Shown here in pieces: positions 9,431-19,062 of a DNA stretch of 64,000 nucleotides. The position numbers and the translations under genes were made by a program. How positions within the stretch are numbered: position 1 is the first letter of the stretch; each line of letters opens with the position of its first letter. The notes below the pieces were generated by a model, which was given only the letters and a program-made list of their open reading frames with translations, did no database searches and was not told the DNA's origin. The stretch is from Galbitalea soli (lineage in GTDB: Bacteria > Actinomycetota > Actinomycetes > Actinomycetales > Microbacteriaceae). The stretch is taken from contig NZ_JAAGWZ010000002.1 in NCBI RefSeq assembly GCF_010686725.1, positions 62,001-126,000 on the forward strand, read 5' to 3'.

Positions 9431-11284
9431 ATGACGATCGTTACCCCGAGCAGCGCATCCACCTCCCCCGTCCCCGTCGACGAGACCCTCGCCGCGTGGG
9501 TCGCCGAGATCGCCGAACTGACCACCCCCGACCGCATCGTGTGGTGCACCGGCTCCACTGCCGAATTCGACACGCTGACCCGCGAGATGGTGGCCCAGGG
9601 CACCCTGACGCGGCTCAACGCCGAGTTCCGCCCCTACAGCTTCCTGGCGCGCAGCGACCCGAGCGATGTCGCTCGCGTCGAGCAGCGCACCTTCATCTGC
9701 TCCGAGCGGGAGGAGGACGCCGGTCCCACCAACAACTGGGCCGCCCCCGACGAGATGCGTGCCACTCTCGGCGGCCTGTTCGCGGGCTCCATGCGCGGTC
9801 GCACGCTCTACGTCGTCCCCTTCGCGATGGGCCCGCTGGGATCGCCGTTCACCCGGATCGGCGTCGAACTCACCGACTCGCCGTATGTCGTCGCCAGCAT
9901 GCGCATCATGACCCGGATGGGATCCGACGTGCTCGCCCGCATCACGCCGACCACCGAGTGGGTCCGCGCCGTGCACAGCGTCGGCGCGCCGCTCGCTCCC
10001 GGCGAGCAGGATGTCGCGTGGCCGAGCAACCCGGTCAAGTACATCAGCCACTTCCCGGAGACTCGCGAGATCTGGTCGTTCGGCTCCGCCTACGGCGGCA
10101 ACGCCCTGCTCGCCAAGAAGTCCATGGCGCTCCGCATCGCGTCCGTCATGGCGCGCGACGAGGGCTGGCTCGCCGAGCACATGCTCATCCTCAAGGCGAC
10201 GAACCCGAAGGGGCGCTCGATGCACATCGCGGCGGCCTTCCCGAGCGCGTGCGGCAAGACGAACTTCGCGATGCTCGCGCCGACCATCCCCGGCTGGACG
10301 ATCGAGACGATCGGCGACGACATCGCCTGGCTGCGGCAGGGGGAGGACGGCCGACTGCGCGCGATCAACCCGGAGGCCGGCTTCTTCGGTGTCGCCCCCG
10401 GCACCGGTCCCAGCACCAACCGCAACGCGGTCGACATGCTCTGGGGCAACTCGATCTTCACGAACGTCGCGCTGACCGACGACGGCGACGCGTGGTGGGA
10501 GGGGCTCACCCCCACTCCGCCCGCACACCTCACCGACTGGCAGGGCAACGACTGGACCCCCGCCTCGGGAACCCCCGCCGCGCATCCGAATTCCCGGTTC
10601 ACCGTCGCGGCGGCGCAGTGCCCGTCGATCTCCGACGACTGGCAGAACCCGGACGGCGTCGTCATCGACGCGATCATCTTCGGCGGCCGCCGAACCTCCA
10701 ACGTGCCCTTGGTGGTAGAGGCGCGCGACTGGGATCACAGCGTCTTCATCGGCGCCACGATCTCATCGGAGCAGACGGCGGCCGCCGAGGGCACCGTGGG
10801 GTCGCTACGGCGCGACCCCTTCGCGATGCTCCCCTTCTGCGGGTACAACATGGCCGACTACTGGGCGCACTGGCTGAGCTTCGGTCGCGCCCTCCGCGGT
10901 CGCGGTCGCGTGCCGCGCGTGTTCCAGGTCAACTGGTTCCGCAAGGGTGAGGATGGCCGCTTCCTGTGGCCCGGATTCGGCGAGAACGTGCGCGTGCTCG
11001 AGTGGATCATGGACCGCGTCGACGGGGAAGTGGGCGCCGTCGAGACGCCCATCGGCTACCTGCCGCTGCGCGACGGGATCGACACGAGCGACCTCGACCT
11101 CGCCGACGGCACCATGGACGAGCTGTTCGCGCTCGACGACGAGGCGTGGTTGCGCGAGGCCGACGGCATCGAGAGCTACTTCGCCGAGTTCGGAGACCGG
11201 GTGCCCGCCGAGCTGCACGCGCAGCTCGAGGTGCTGCGGTCGATGCTGCGCGCGGGCGCGGAGGGCTCAGCTCAGGTCGCCTGA
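9431..11284 (+). CDS. pckG: Phosphoenolpyruvate carboxykinase (GTP)
   Basis: A 617-residue cytosolic enzyme converting oxaloacetate and GTP to phosphoenolpyruvate, GDP and CO2, the entry step of gluconeogenesis. The P-loop/kinase-1a motif FPSACGKTN places the reactive Cys at residue 274, typical of the GTP-dependent class, and GDDIAWLR follows. FFGVAPGT and NWFRKG are further family blocks. ATG 9431 is preceded by GAAAGGTGA; the frame is open further upstream but without similarity. Its last 18 bases overlap the convergent MFS gene. Regulation by the divergent RamB-like protein is likely. Confidence 0.97.
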   Translation: MTIVTPSSASTSPVPVDETLAAWVAEIAELTTPDRIVWCTGSTAEFDTLTREMVAQGTLTRLNAEFRPYSFLARSDPSDVARVEQRTFICSEREEDAGPTNNWAAPDEMRATLGGLFAGSMRGRTLYVVPFAMGPLGSPFTRIGVELTDSPYVVASMRIMTRMGSDVLARITPTTEWVRAVHSVGAPLAPGEQDVAWPSNPVKYISHFPETREIWSFGSAYGGNALLAKKSMALRIASVMARDEGWLAEHMLILKATNPKGRSMHIAAAFPSACGKTNFAMLAPTIPGWTIETIGDDIAWLRQGEDGRLRAINPEAGFFGVAPGTGPSTNRNAVDMLWGNSIFTNVALTDDGDAWWEGLTPTPPAHLTDWQGNDWTPASGTPAAHPNSRFTVAAAQCPSISDDWQNPDGVVIDAIIFGGRRTSNVPLVVEARDWDHSVFIGATISSEQTAAAEGTVGSLRRDPFAMLPFCGYNMADYWAHWLSFGRALRGRGRVPRVFQVNWFRKGEDGRFLWPGFGENVRVLEWIMDRVDGEVGAVETPIGYLPLRDGIDTSDLDLADGTMDELFALDDEAWLREADGIESYFAEFGDRVPAELHAQLEVLRSMLRAGAEGSAQVA

Positions 11285-12529
11285 GGCCGTCCGGCGCAGC
11301 CGGGCCTGAAGGATCAGTCCGAGAAGCGCGGACAGCACGATCGCGCCGCCGTACCCGAGGATGACCGGCAGCAGCCCGAGCCGGGCGACGAGCTGCCCCG
11401 CCACCACGGCGGGCACCCCGAGCGCGAGGTAGGCGACGACGAACACTCCCGCGATCAGACCGGCGCGCTGGTGCACCTCGACGAGCGGCGTGAGGCTGCG
11501 GAGGGTCGCGGAGAAGGTGGAGCCGAATCCGGCTCCGCCGACGATCCCGCCGAGCCACACCAGCGGGAGGGCTCCGAGGAGCACGCCCGCGATGAACAGC
11601 ACCGCGCCGGCGAGGATCGCGGGCGTGCCCCAGCGCAGGATCGTCTGCGGGGCCACGCGCGAGAGCACGAGGGCAGCGACCGCCGCCGAACCGGGGGCGA
11701 GAAACGCGCTCGCGCCGTTCAGGAGTCCGCTATCGACGTGGAAGATGGATCGGATGATCGTGGGCATGAGTCCGAGGAACAGGCCCGCCTGCATCCAGGC
11801 CGCGGTCTGCACGGGGATGGCGGCGACGAAGCCACGGCGTGCGCTGCGGGGTACCGCGACGCGGGGGATCAGCGAGCGCAGGGCCCCCGCGCGGCGGGTC
11901 ACGGTCTCGTTCGCGAGCGCGGCCACGAGGAGTCCGACCGCCATGACGATGGCGAGCGTCGCGTACACGAGGGCCGTCGGATCACTCGCGAACTGCACGG
12001 CGACGCCGCTCAGCAGCGCGCCGAGGGCGAGGCCGCCGGCCGTGCCGGTCGCCCCGAGAACGCCGCCGAGGCGCTTGTATCGCTCGGGCGCGAGCTCGAC
12101 GATCCAGGCGGTGAAGGCACTCGACGCCGCACCGGTCGCGACGCCCTGCAGCACGCGCGCCGCGATCACCCAGCCGATGTCGGGGGCGACGAGGAAGAGC
12201 ACCATCGCGACGGTCTCGACGCCGAGCGCCACCACGACCACCGGGCGACGCCCGATGTGGTCGGAGAGCGAGCCGACGACGAGCAGTGCGGCGAGCAGGC
12301 CGATCGCGTAGGCGGAGAACGCGATGGTGAGCAGCGACGGCGAGAATCCCCAGCGCTGCTCGAGCAGCACCAGCAGCGGAGTGGGCGCGCCCGCGGCGAG
12401 ATAGAGCGCCGCGAAGGCCACCGCCCCGCCGACGAAGGCGACCATGGGCGGCAGGGTTCTCCGGCTGCCGCGGCCGCTGACGACGGTGACGGGAACCGTC
12501 GGGGTGGGGCAGGCGCTGACGGTCGACAT
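11267..12529 (-). CDS. MFS transporter, probable drug or metabolite exporter
   Basis: A 420-residue membrane protein with about 12 hydrophobic segments. The loop between segments 2 and 3 has the MFS signature [15 protein letters not shown] 12529 is preceded by AGGAG at a good distance. It is divergent from a TetR gene with two shared operators in between, the standard layout of a repressor and its efflux pump. Substrate unknown. The stop lies within the end of pckG on the opposite strand. Confidence 0.9.
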   Translation of the reverse strand: MSTVSACPTPTVPVTVVSGRGSRRTLPPMVAFVGGAVAFAALYLAAGAPTPLLVLLEQRWGFSPSLLTIAFSAYAIGLLAALLVVGSLSDHIGRRPVVVVALGVETVAMVLFLVAPDIGWVIAARVLQGVATGAASSAFTAWIVELAPERYKRLGGVLGATGTAGGLALGALLSGVAVQFASDPTALVYATLAIVMAVGLLVAALANETVTRRAGALRSLIPRVAVPRSARRGFVAAIPVQTAAWMQAGLFLGLMPTIIRSIFHVDSGLLNGASAFLAPGSAAVAALVLSRVAPQTILRWGTPAILAGAVLFIAGVLLGALPLVWLGGIVGGAGFGSTFSATLRSLTPLVEVHQRAGLIAGVFVVAYLALGVPAVVAGQLVARLGLLPVILGYGGAIVLSALLGLILQARLRRTASGDLS

Positions 12530-12543
12530 GTGCACTCCTAAAA

Positions 12544-12605
12544 GCAAAGAATGTTGCGTTTGAGTGACAGTACGCCATAGCGCGGGTTAATGCAAACATT
12601 GTTGC
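12544..12605. promoter_or_regulatory. Twin TetR operators, GCAA-N6-TTGC
   Basis: Two copies of GCAA-N6-TTGC occur at 12544-12557 and 12592-12605, 48 bases apart, and both continue with GTT on the right. One lies just before the MFS gene start and one over the start region of the TetR gene, next to TAGACT (12608-12613). This fits repression of both divergent genes by the TetR protein. Confidence 0.65.
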
Positions 12606-12619
12606 GTTAGACTGGGGGC

Positions 12620-13168
12620 ATGAGCACGAACACCGAGCCGGCACGCCGCACAGGCGGCCGGAGTGCCGTGGTTCTCAGCGCGATCAAGACCGCGGTGGAG
12701 GAGCTGGTCGCCGAACGCGGAAGCGAGCGGGTGACGATCCCGATGGTCGCCGAGCGCGCCGGCGTCAACCCGACGAGCGTCTACCGGCGCTGGGGCGATG
12801 CGTCGACGATGATCAACGACATCGCCACCTACCGTCTCGACCCGGGCCGACCGCTCCCGAAGGGGGATGACCTCCGCACCCTCCTCACCGAGTGGGCCGA
12901 CGAGATCATCCGTCACTACAGCGACCCGGTGCACGCGGCGATCCTTCGCGGCGGCGCGGCGTCCGCGGGCCAATCGCAGAGCGACTGCCTCCGTAATCGT
13001 CGCGCGGAGGCGGGCATGCTCGTGCAGCAGGCGGCCCCCGTTCCGGGAATCACCGTCGAGCGCGTCATCGACCACATCGTGGCGCCGATCGTCTACCGCG
13101 TCATCTTCATCCCGGATTCCCTCGACGAGACCCTCGCCCCGCGGCTGGTGGCCGAGCTCTTCGACTAG
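12620..13168 (+). CDS. TetR-family regulator of the MFS exporter
   Basis: A 182-residue regulator with an N-terminal helix-turn-helix (VTIPMVAERAGVNPTSVYRRWGD, where the recognition helix is GVNPTSVYRRW) and a C-terminal ligand domain of the TetR_C type. TAGACT lies six bases before the ATG, suggesting a leaderless message. Divergent from the MFS exporter gene and separated from it by two GCAA-N6-TTGC palindromes, which it probably binds. It overlaps the following convergent gene by four bases. Confidence 0.92.
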   Translation: MSTNTEPARRTGGRSAVVLSAIKTAVEELVAERGSERVTIPMVAERAGVNPTSVYRRWGDASTMINDIATYRLDPGRPLPKGDDLRTLLTEWADEIIRHYSDPVHAAILRGGAASAGQSQSDCLRNRRAEAGMLVQQAAPVPGITVERVIDHIVAPIVYRVIFIPDSLDETLAPRLVAELFD

Positions 13169-13734
13169 ACGGCGGCTCGCCGCACCTCGTCGCGAAGCTG
13201 ATCGGCGACGAGGTCGAACGGCGCGACGTCCTGTTCCGCCCTCGCCATGACGACGGCGCCCTCGCTCCCCGCGACGAGCAGTGCGGCGAGACGGGGAGCG
13301 TCGTCGGGCGAGACGCCCCCGGCCTCCAACAATTCCGCGAGACGTCCGCGCCACGCGCGGAACACCCCCGCGGTCGCCTCGAGGAGCGGTGCGTCGTCGG
13401 TCGCGACGGTGACGGCCAGAACCGAGCATCCCGCGGTGAACTCCGAGCCGACAACGAGCGCACGCCACAGACGGAGGAAGAGCTCCGCTACCTCGACCGC
13501 GGAGGATCCTCGTACCGACTCCAGCGCATCCAGCGCGCGCTGACCTGCGAGCGCGACGGCGGAGGCCACGAGCTGGTCCTTGCCGTCGGGGAAGTGGTGG
13601 TAGATCGACCCCCGGGGCGCACCCGTCGCCGCGATCACCTCGGAGAACGACGTGGCCTGGAGGCCGCGCGTCGCCAGGAGTCGGACGGCGCCGGCGATCA
13701 TGCGGTCGCGCGCGCCGGGCGGCGTCTCCGTCAT
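13165..13734 (-). CDS. TetR-family regulator, LmrA/YxaF-like
   Basis: A 189-residue repressor. The helix-turn-helix is at about residues 27-50 (SFSEVIAATGAPRGSIYHHF) and the C-terminal domain has the TAGCSVLAVTV block typical of the LmrA/YxaF group. The ATG at 13734 overlaps the stop of the tautomerase gene (ATGA), so the pair is translationally coupled. Two TATGACGATC(A/G)TCATA sites upstream of the operon are the probable operators, implying autoregulation. Confidence 0.92.
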   Translation of the reverse strand: MTETPPGARDRMIAGAVRLLATRGLQATSFSEVIAATGAPRGSIYHHFPDGKDQLVASAVALAGQRALDALESVRGSSAVEVAELFLRLWRALVVGSEFTAGCSVLAVTVATDDAPLLEATAGVFRAWRGRLAELLEAGGVSPDDAPRLAALLVAGSEGAVVMARAEQDVAPFDLVADQLRDEVRRAAV

Positions 13735-14177
13735 TCCGCGGTCGTCGGCGCGGCGGCAGCGCGGGCCGCGAGGGCGGTGAACTCCTCCCGCCCGAACGCG
13801 GTTCCGGAGAGCCCCCACCCGCCCTCTGCCGCCTCCTGAAGGATGACCCAGGTGCGGGCGACGAGCGTCTCGTCACCCGCGATGCGCGCGACGATGTCGG
13901 TGGCCTCCCGGGTGATCTGCCGCTGCCCGGCACGGTTCAGGGAGCCGGGTGGGGTGATGATCTGCACGCGCACCACGTTCGCCGGGGCGCTGGCCGCGGT
14001 GGCGACGCTTCCGCTGGGGAGGCGGTGGATGAACGCCGCCGTGTTCTCGAGATGGAACGGGCCCGGCGTCGTGACGCCCTCCGCGCGGAGAACGGCGTGG
14101 GTCAGCTCGGTGCCGAGCTGGGCATCCGCGGATTCCGGCAGGAGGTGGGCGGGGAGGTAGACGTCGATCATGGGCAT
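13731..14177 (-). CDS. Tautomerase/MIF-superfamily protein
   Basis: A 148-residue protein that begins MPMIDVYLP, where the N-terminal Pro2 fits the catalytic proline of the 4-oxalocrotonate tautomerase superfamily once Met is removed. The length and the segment NRAGQRQITREATDIVA resemble the longer tautomerase-like proteins with two fused half-units. Substrate unknown. First gene of an operon with a TetR repressor gene, so probably induced by a xenobiotic or reactive compound; this is inference. Confidence 0.8.
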   Translation of the reverse strand: MPMIDVYLPAHLLPESADAQLGTELTHAVLRAEGVTTPGPFHLENTAAFIHRLPSGSVATAASAPANVVRVQIITPPGSLNRAGQRQITREATDIVARIAGDETLVARTWVILQEAAEGGWGLSGTAFGREEFTALAARAAAAPTTAE

Positions 14178-14200
14178 GGGCCGACTCCTTCGTGAGTGAT

Positions 14201-14240
14201 TATGACGATCATCATATACACGAGTATGACGATCGTCATA
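14201..14240. promoter_or_regulatory. Twin palindromic operators TATGACGATC(A/G)TCATA
   Basis: A perfect 16-base palindrome at 14225-14240 and a copy with one mismatch at 14201-14216, with starts 24 bases apart. They lie upstream of the tautomerase/TetR operon and before psuG. They probably bind the TetR protein of that operon. Confidence 0.65.
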
Positions 14241-14294
14241 GCCCGCGACCCGTGTTTTCGTCCCGAAATGTTCACCGGGTAGCTTGGGGCCATC

Positions 14295-15209
14295 ATGTCT
14301 TCCGCATTCCACGTCTCCGAACCCGTCGCCCGCGCACTCGCCGAGAACCGGCCCGTCGTCGCCCTCGAATCCACCATCATCAGCCACGGGCTGCCGCGGC
14401 CGCGCAACCACGAGGCGGCCCTCGAGTTCGAGGAGATCCTGCTCTCCGCGGGGGTCACGCCCGCCACGATCGCCGTGCTCGACGGGGTTCCGCAGATCGG
14501 TCTCGATGCCGAGGGCGTGCGTCGCATCGCCGAGGATGACCTCACCAAGGCGAGCGTGAGAGACCTGCCCATCCTCGCGGCCCGCGGCGCGAGCGGCGCC
14601 ACCACGGTCGCGGCGACCGCCCACCTGGCGGGCCTCGCCGGAGTTCGGGTCTTCGCGACGGGCGGGCTCGGCGGGGTGCACCGCGGGGCCAGCGACAGCT
14701 TCGACGAGTCGGCCGATCTCTCCACGATCGCGGTCACGCCCGTCACCGTCGTCTCCGCGGGCGTGAAGTCGGTGCTCGACATCGCGGCGACGCTCGAGCG
14801 CCTGGAGACGCTGAGCATCCCCGTGCTCGGCTACCAGACCACCATCTTCCCCAGCTTCTGGCTGCGCGAATCCGCGTTCACGCTCGACTGGTCGGTCGAC
14901 AGCGCCGCCGACGTGGCCCGCGTGATGAAGGCACAGGACGAGGTGGGCCACGGCCAGGGCATCGTCGTCGCCAACCCGATCCCTCTCGAGCAGCAGTGGG
15001 ACCCGGCGGAGCACGACCGCGTGCTCGCCCAGGCGCTCGCCGCGGCCGACGAGGCGGGGGTCACCGGCAAGGCCGTCACCCCGTTCCTGCTCCTCTACAT
15101 CGTCGAGGCCTCCGGCGGGCGCAGCCTGGAGGTCAACCTCGATCTCGCGCGCAACAACGTGCGGGTGGCGGGCGAGATCGCGACCGCGTGGTCCGCCCTC
15201 CGTGGCTGA
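14295..15209 (+). CDS. psuG: Pseudouridine-5'-phosphate glycosidase
   Basis: A 304-residue enzyme that cleaves pseudouridine 5'-phosphate to uracil and ribose 5-phosphate. The family signature ESTIISHGLPRPRN is at residues 25-38, followed by GVPQIGL and GGLGGVHRG, and NPIP near residue 225. Normal family length. TAGCTT is nine bases before the ATG. The gene overlaps a PfkB kinase by eight bases, giving the usual kinase plus glycosidase pair for pseudouridine salvage. Confidence 0.96.
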   Translation: MSSAFHVSEPVARALAENRPVVALESTIISHGLPRPRNHEAALEFEEILLSAGVTPATIAVLDGVPQIGLDAEGVRRIAEDDLTKASVRDLPILAARGASGATTVAATAHLAGLAGVRVFATGGLGGVHRGASDSFDESADLSTIAVTPVTVVSAGVKSVLDIAATLERLETLSIPVLGYQTTIFPSFWLRESAFTLDWSVDSAADVARVMKAQDEVGHGQGIVVANPIPLEQQWDPAEHDRVLAQALAAADEAGVTGKAVTPFLLLYIVEASGGRSLEVNLDLARNNVRVAGEIATAWSALRG

Positions 15210-16092
15210 CACCCCCGCTCGCGTCGTCGTCTTCGGCGACGTGATCGACGACATCGTGGTGGTGCCGCGCGGCGAGATCCGCGTCGACACCGACACCCCC
15301 AGCTCCATCGTGCGACGCGCGGGCGGCTCGGCGGCGAATGCGGCGAGCTGGCTGGCCGCCGCGGGCGTGCCGGTCGACTTCGTGGGGCGCGTGGCCGCCG
15401 ACGACGTGGAGCGACACAGCGCCCTGCTCGCGCGCCACGGGGTCACCCCGCATCTCCACGCCGATCCGAGCCGTCCCACGGGAACGATCGTGGTGGTGGT
15501 CGCGGGCGAGCGCCGCACCTTCCTCACCGAGCGCGGCGCGAATGACGCGCTGACGCCCGACGAGATCGGTGACGAGCTTCTGGCGGGCACGGGCATCCTG
15601 CATCTCACCGGCTACAGCCTGTTCGGCCGGCCCGCGGATGACCGGCTCGCGCACCTCCTGAATCGCGCCACCGCCGCGGGCGTGCTCGTCTCCGTCGACC
15701 CCGGTTCCGCCGGCTACCTCGCCGACTTCGGGGTGGGGCCGTTCCTCGCGGCCGTGCGCGGAGCGCACTACCTCTTCCCGAACCGCGACGAGGGCGCCGT
15801 CCTGACCGGCGAGGATGACCCCCTCACCATCGCCCGCGCCCTCTCCGCCCTCTTCCCGGTCGTCGCGCTCACGCTGGGCACCGAGGGGGTCGTGCTCGCG
15901 CTGCGCGGAGCGGAACCCGAGCTCATCCCGATCGCCCCCACCGCCACGGTGGATCCGACGGGTGCGGGCGACGCGTTCTGCGCGGGATTCCTCGCCGCGA
16001 CCCTCGGCGGTGCGGCTCCCCGCGACGCCGCGCTCGCGGGTGCCGCGCTCGCCGCGCGCGCCGTCAGCGTGCTGGGCGGTCGTCCGTCGTAG
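15202..16092 (+). CDS. psuK: PfkB-family kinase, probable pseudouridine kinase
   Basis: A 296-residue ribokinase-family protein beginning at GTG 15202. The N-terminal glycine motif GGSAANAASWLAA and the C-terminal ATP/catalytic motif DPTGAGDAFCAGFL are clear. In the family it would phosphorylate pseudouridine, supplying the substrate of psuG, with which it overlaps. PfkB members vary in sugar specificity, so the assignment rests on context. The 3' end overlaps the convergent photolyase gene by 29 bases. Confidence 0.85.
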   Translation: MADTPARVVVFGDVIDDIVVVPRGEIRVDTDTPSSIVRRAGGSAANAASWLAAAGVPVDFVGRVAADDVERHSALLARHGVTPHLHADPSRPTGTIVVVVAGERRTFLTERGANDALTPDEIGDELLAGTGILHLTGYSLFGRPADDRLAHLLNRATAAGVLVSVDPGSAGYLADFGVGPFLAAVRGAHYLFPNRDEGAVLTGEDDPLTIARALSALFPVVALTLGTEGVVLALRGAEPELIPIAPTATVDPTGAGDAFCAGFLAATLGGAAPRDAALAGAALAARAVSVLGGRPS

Positions 16093-17464
16093 CGGCCTCG
16101 GCCTTCTCCGCGTTCCGCCGCTTCAGCTCGTCGTAGGCGGCGAGTGCGGCGGCGCGGGTCTCGGCGAGATCCACGATCGGCGCCGACCGCAGTTCGTCGT
16201 CGGGAACCCAGCGCGAGACGTAGGCGCCCTCCGGGTCGAAGCGGCTTTGCTGTAAGGCCGGGTTGAAGACGCGGAAGTAGGGTGCCGCATCCGCGCCACT
16301 GCCCGCGACCCATTGCCAGTTGCCGGGGTTGTTCGCCTCGTCGGCGTCGACCAGCGTGTCCCAGAACCAGCGCTCGCCGAGCCGCCAGTCGAGCAGCAGG
16401 TTCTTCACGAGGAAGCTGCCGGCGACGAGACGCACACGGTTGTGCATGTAGCCCGTCGCCCACAGCTCGCGCATTCCGGCGTCGACGAGGGGGATTCCCG
16501 TGCGCCCCTCCTGCCAGGCCTCCAGCTCACCCGGCGCGGGTGTGCGCCACGGGAAGGCGTCGAACTCGGGCCGGAAGTTCGTCTCCGCGAGGTCGGGCCA
16601 GTGGAACAGGATGTTCCAGTTGAACTCGCGCCACACGAGCTGCCGGAGGAATTTGTCGGCGTTGCGCGCCGCCGGGGCGCCGAGTGCGCCGCGGATGCGG
16701 TGCCAGACCTGGAAGGGGCTGATCTCCCCGAAGCGGAGGTGCGGGCTCAGGTGCGAGGTGGGGTCGAGCGCGGGCTCGTCGCGCCGGTCGTACTGGGCGA
16801 GCGCCCCCGTCGCGAACTCCTCCAGTGCGCCGCGCGCGGATCGCTCTCCGGGCGTCCACCGCTCCGCGATCCCTCCCGACCAGTCGGGGGCCACCGGGAG
16901 GAGGCGCCACGAGTCGAGCGTCTCGCTGGGCACCCCGCGCAGACCGTCGAGCGCGGTGGGTTCGGCGAGGGGTTCGCGGGGCTCTCCCCGATCGAGGCAC
17001 GCCTTCCAGAACGGGGTGAACACCCGGTACGGGTTGCCCTCGCCGGTCGTGACCGTCCACGGCTCGGAGAGCAGGTTCCCTTGGTGGCTGTGCACATCGA
17101 TGCCGCGCGCCCGCAGCGACGACTTGAGGTCGGCGTCCAGCTGCCGCGCCGCGCCGTAGCGGCGGTTCCAGTGCACGGCACCGGCGTCCACCTCGTCGAC
17201 GAGCGCCGGGATGACCACCCCGGCCGGGCCGCTCCGAAGCACCAGCTCGCCCCCCACCCGCGCGATCTCCGCCCCGAGCGCCGCGAGGCTGTGGTGCAGC
17301 CACCACCGTGTCGCACCCCCGAGCGGGCGGATGCCGTCGCTCTCCTCATCGAGCACATAGACGACGACGAGGGGCGCGCCTGTCTCGATCGCGGCCTGCA
17401 GCGCGGGATTGTCAGCGAGCCGAAGGTCGTCGCGGAGCCAGACGATGGTGGGTTGGGAGGCCAT
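16064..17464 (-). CDS. phr: Deoxyribodipyrimidine photolyase
   Basis: A 466-residue DNA repair flavoprotein that splits UV-induced pyrimidine dimers using light. An N-terminal antenna-binding domain (from IVWLRDDLRLADNPAL) is followed by the FAD-binding domain with SHLSPHLRFGEIS, FLRQLVWREFNWNIL, MRELWATGYMHNRVR and WDTLVDADEANNPGNWQW. All are class I photolyase blocks. TAGTCT lies six bases before the ATG. It stands alone between convergent and divergent neighbours. Confidence 0.96.
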   Translation of the reverse strand: MASQPTIVWLRDDLRLADNPALQAAIETGAPLVVVYVLDEESDGIRPLGGATRWWLHHSLAALGAEIARVGGELVLRSGPAGVVIPALVDEVDAGAVHWNRRYGAARQLDADLKSSLRARGIDVHSHQGNLLSEPWTVTTGEGNPYRVFTPFWKACLDRGEPREPLAEPTALDGLRGVPSETLDSWRLLPVAPDWSGGIAERWTPGERSARGALEEFATGALAQYDRRDEPALDPTSHLSPHLRFGEISPFQVWHRIRGALGAPAARNADKFLRQLVWREFNWNILFHWPDLAETNFRPEFDAFPWRTPAPGELEAWQEGRTGIPLVDAGMRELWATGYMHNRVRLVAGSFLVKNLLLDWRLGERWFWDTLVDADEANNPGNWQWVAGSGADAAPYFRVFNPALQQSRFDPEGAYVSRWVPDDELRSAPIVDLAETRAAALAAYDELKRRNAEKAEAATTDDRPAR

Positions 17465-17522
17465 CAGACAAGACTATGAGGCGCGCCTGACACGCGGGAT
17501 ACTGTGTGCAGGAGGTGACGCA

Positions 17523-18419
17523 ATGGACCCGACGTCTGCGTCAATCCGTCGAGCGCCCGATGCGGTTCGTCGTGATCAGAAGGACCAGATCATCCTTCGC
17601 GTCGCCGCGCTCACCGACGAACTGCGCATGCGCTCCCTCGCCGCGGGTGGCTCGGTCCTCACCTCCCACGGGATCATCACTCCGAGGATCTCGCCCACCG
17701 TCTCGTTCGTCGTCGATCCCGGCTCGGTCGGGCACCTCGCGGCCGTACTGCGGGAGCGCGGCTGGCACACCGTCTCGTCGGGGCGTCGCCGTCTGCTCCC
17801 GTCGATGCGCCTCGCGCTCGGGCATCCCGACTTCGCGCCCACCCTCAGCCTCTTCTCGGTGCTGCCCGGCTTCTTCGCCGACCCCGAGGACGTCTTCGAC
17901 CTGATGTGGGATGACCGCTCCGCCGTTCGCGTGCGGGGAACGACGGTGCGCGCGCTCAGCCGCCTCTTCTCGGCGATTCTGGCCGTGCACGACAGTCTGG
18001 ATGGTCGGCTGCAGCGCGGCGCGACCCACTTCGACTTCTTCGCCGAGCAGTTCTCCCGCGTGCTCAGCGCCGAGGAGCGCGCGCGGCTGGGTGCGGTCGT
18101 GAAGCGGGCGGGCGCGTGCATGGAGATGCGCCCGCTCCTGATTTCCCTCGGCGTCGAGCCGTGCCCCTTCGTGCTTCCTTCCGACGAGTACGTGCGCTGG
18201 CGGTTGCAGACCGCGACGCCCACCGATCAGGCCCGTCGGCTCGTCGCCCTCGTCGACCTGCCGCGCGGCACCCGCCGACAGCTCTACCGGCTGAGCTCGA
18301 GCCCGCCGCTCACCCCCGCCGACGTGGTGCGCAACGCGCGCGAGCTTCCCCGAACGATTCGGACGGTGCGCGCCGCCCACCGGCGCTGGCACGACGACGA
18401 GGTTCTGGGCACGATCTAG
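17523..18419 (+). CDS. Uncharacterised protein, possibly nucleotidyltransferase-like
   Basis: A 298-residue cytoplasmic protein. ATG 17523 is preceded by GGAGG. A stretch around residues 55-110 (VSFVVDPGSVGHLAAVLRER, then GWHTVSSGRRRLLPSMRLAL) has a loose resemblance to the uncharacterised nucleotidyltransferase family (NTP_transf_5 type), but the usual DIDLLV acid motif is not seen. The C-terminal part is rich in Arg. I do not recognise a function. The gene is divergent from phr. Confidence 0.75.
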   Translation: MDPTSASIRRAPDAVRRDQKDQIILRVAALTDELRMRSLAAGGSVLTSHGIITPRISPTVSFVVDPGSVGHLAAVLRERGWHTVSSGRRRLLPSMRLALGHPDFAPTLSLFSVLPGFFADPEDVFDLMWDDRSAVRVRGTTVRALSRLFSAILAVHDSLDGRLQRGATHFDFFAEQFSRVLSAEERARLGAVVKRAGACMEMRPLLISLGVEPCPFVLPSDEYVRWRLQTATPTDQARRLVALVDLPRGTRRQLYRLSSSPPLTPADVVRNARELPRTIRTVRAAHRRWHDDEVLGTI

Positions 18420-18437
18420 GAGAGCCGCTGCTGCCTC

Positions 18438-18899
18438 TCAGGCACGGCCGGTGGACGCGGGGTCCACGCCCGCGCGCAGCTTCTCGGTGAGAATCGTGAG
18501 CTGCTCGAGCTCCTCTTCGCTGAGCGCGCCGCCCACGTAGCGGGTGATCGAGGCGGCGTGGGCCACCGCCACCCGGCGGAACAGCGCGTACCCCTCCTCG
18601 GTGAGCACGACGAAGGTGCCGCGCCCGTCGCCCGGATCGCTCTCCTTGCGCACGACCCCGCGCGCGGCGAGACGGTCGACCATGCGGCTGACGCTCGGCT
18701 GGGTGAGGAGCAGGTGGCGGTTGAGGTCGCGGATGCGCAGCCGGTGGTCCTTCTGCCGCGACAGGTTGAACAGCACGTCGTACTCGGTGAACGACAGCTC
18801 GCCCCCCGGGAACTCACGGTTCAGCTGCCGCAGCACGGTGACCTGGGCGCGGAACAGCGACTCCCATGCAGTGATGGCGTTCGTCGACCTCTTCGGCAC
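18438..18899 (-). CDS. MarR-family transcriptional regulator
   Basis: A 153-residue winged-helix regulator. The MarR fold is visible from residue 30 to 130: LSFTEYDVLFNLSRQ, recognition region LLLTQPSVSRMVDRLAARG, and wing RKESDPGDGRGTFVVLTEEG. No exporter or enzyme gene is adjacent in a divergent arrangement, so the target is unknown. It is convergent with the preceding uncharacterised gene. Confidence 0.92.
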   Translation of the reverse strand: MPKRSTNAITAWESLFRAQVTVLRQLNREFPGGELSFTEYDVLFNLSRQKDHRLRIRDLNRHLLLTQPSVSRMVDRLAARGVVRKESDPGDGRGTFVVLTEEGYALFRRVAVAHAASITRYVGGALSEEELEQLTILTEKLRAGVDPASTGRA

Positions 18900-18974
18900 A
18901 CGCCAACTCTATTCATCTGCACCGACTGAGCAACAATCAGCTGGCGCGGGAAGCGGGGCAGTGCCCGTGGCGCG

Positions 18975-19056
18975 AGGGCCGGGCGGGAGGCCGAGACGAG
19001 CGCGGCACGGCAAAGGGGCCGGGACGAGAGGGCCGTGCTGAGAGGGCCGGGCGGGA
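18975..19056. repeat. GC-rich degenerate tandem repeat in a 405-bp gap
   Basis: AGGGCCGGGCGGGA occurs at 18975-18988 and 19043-19056, with related 14-base GGGCCGNGNNGAGA units between. The gap 18900-19304 contains no gene I can support; besides this repeat it holds the hairpin at 19063-19096 and an AT-rich stretch near 19165-19215. Confidence 0.6.
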
Positions 19057-19062
19057 ATGATT

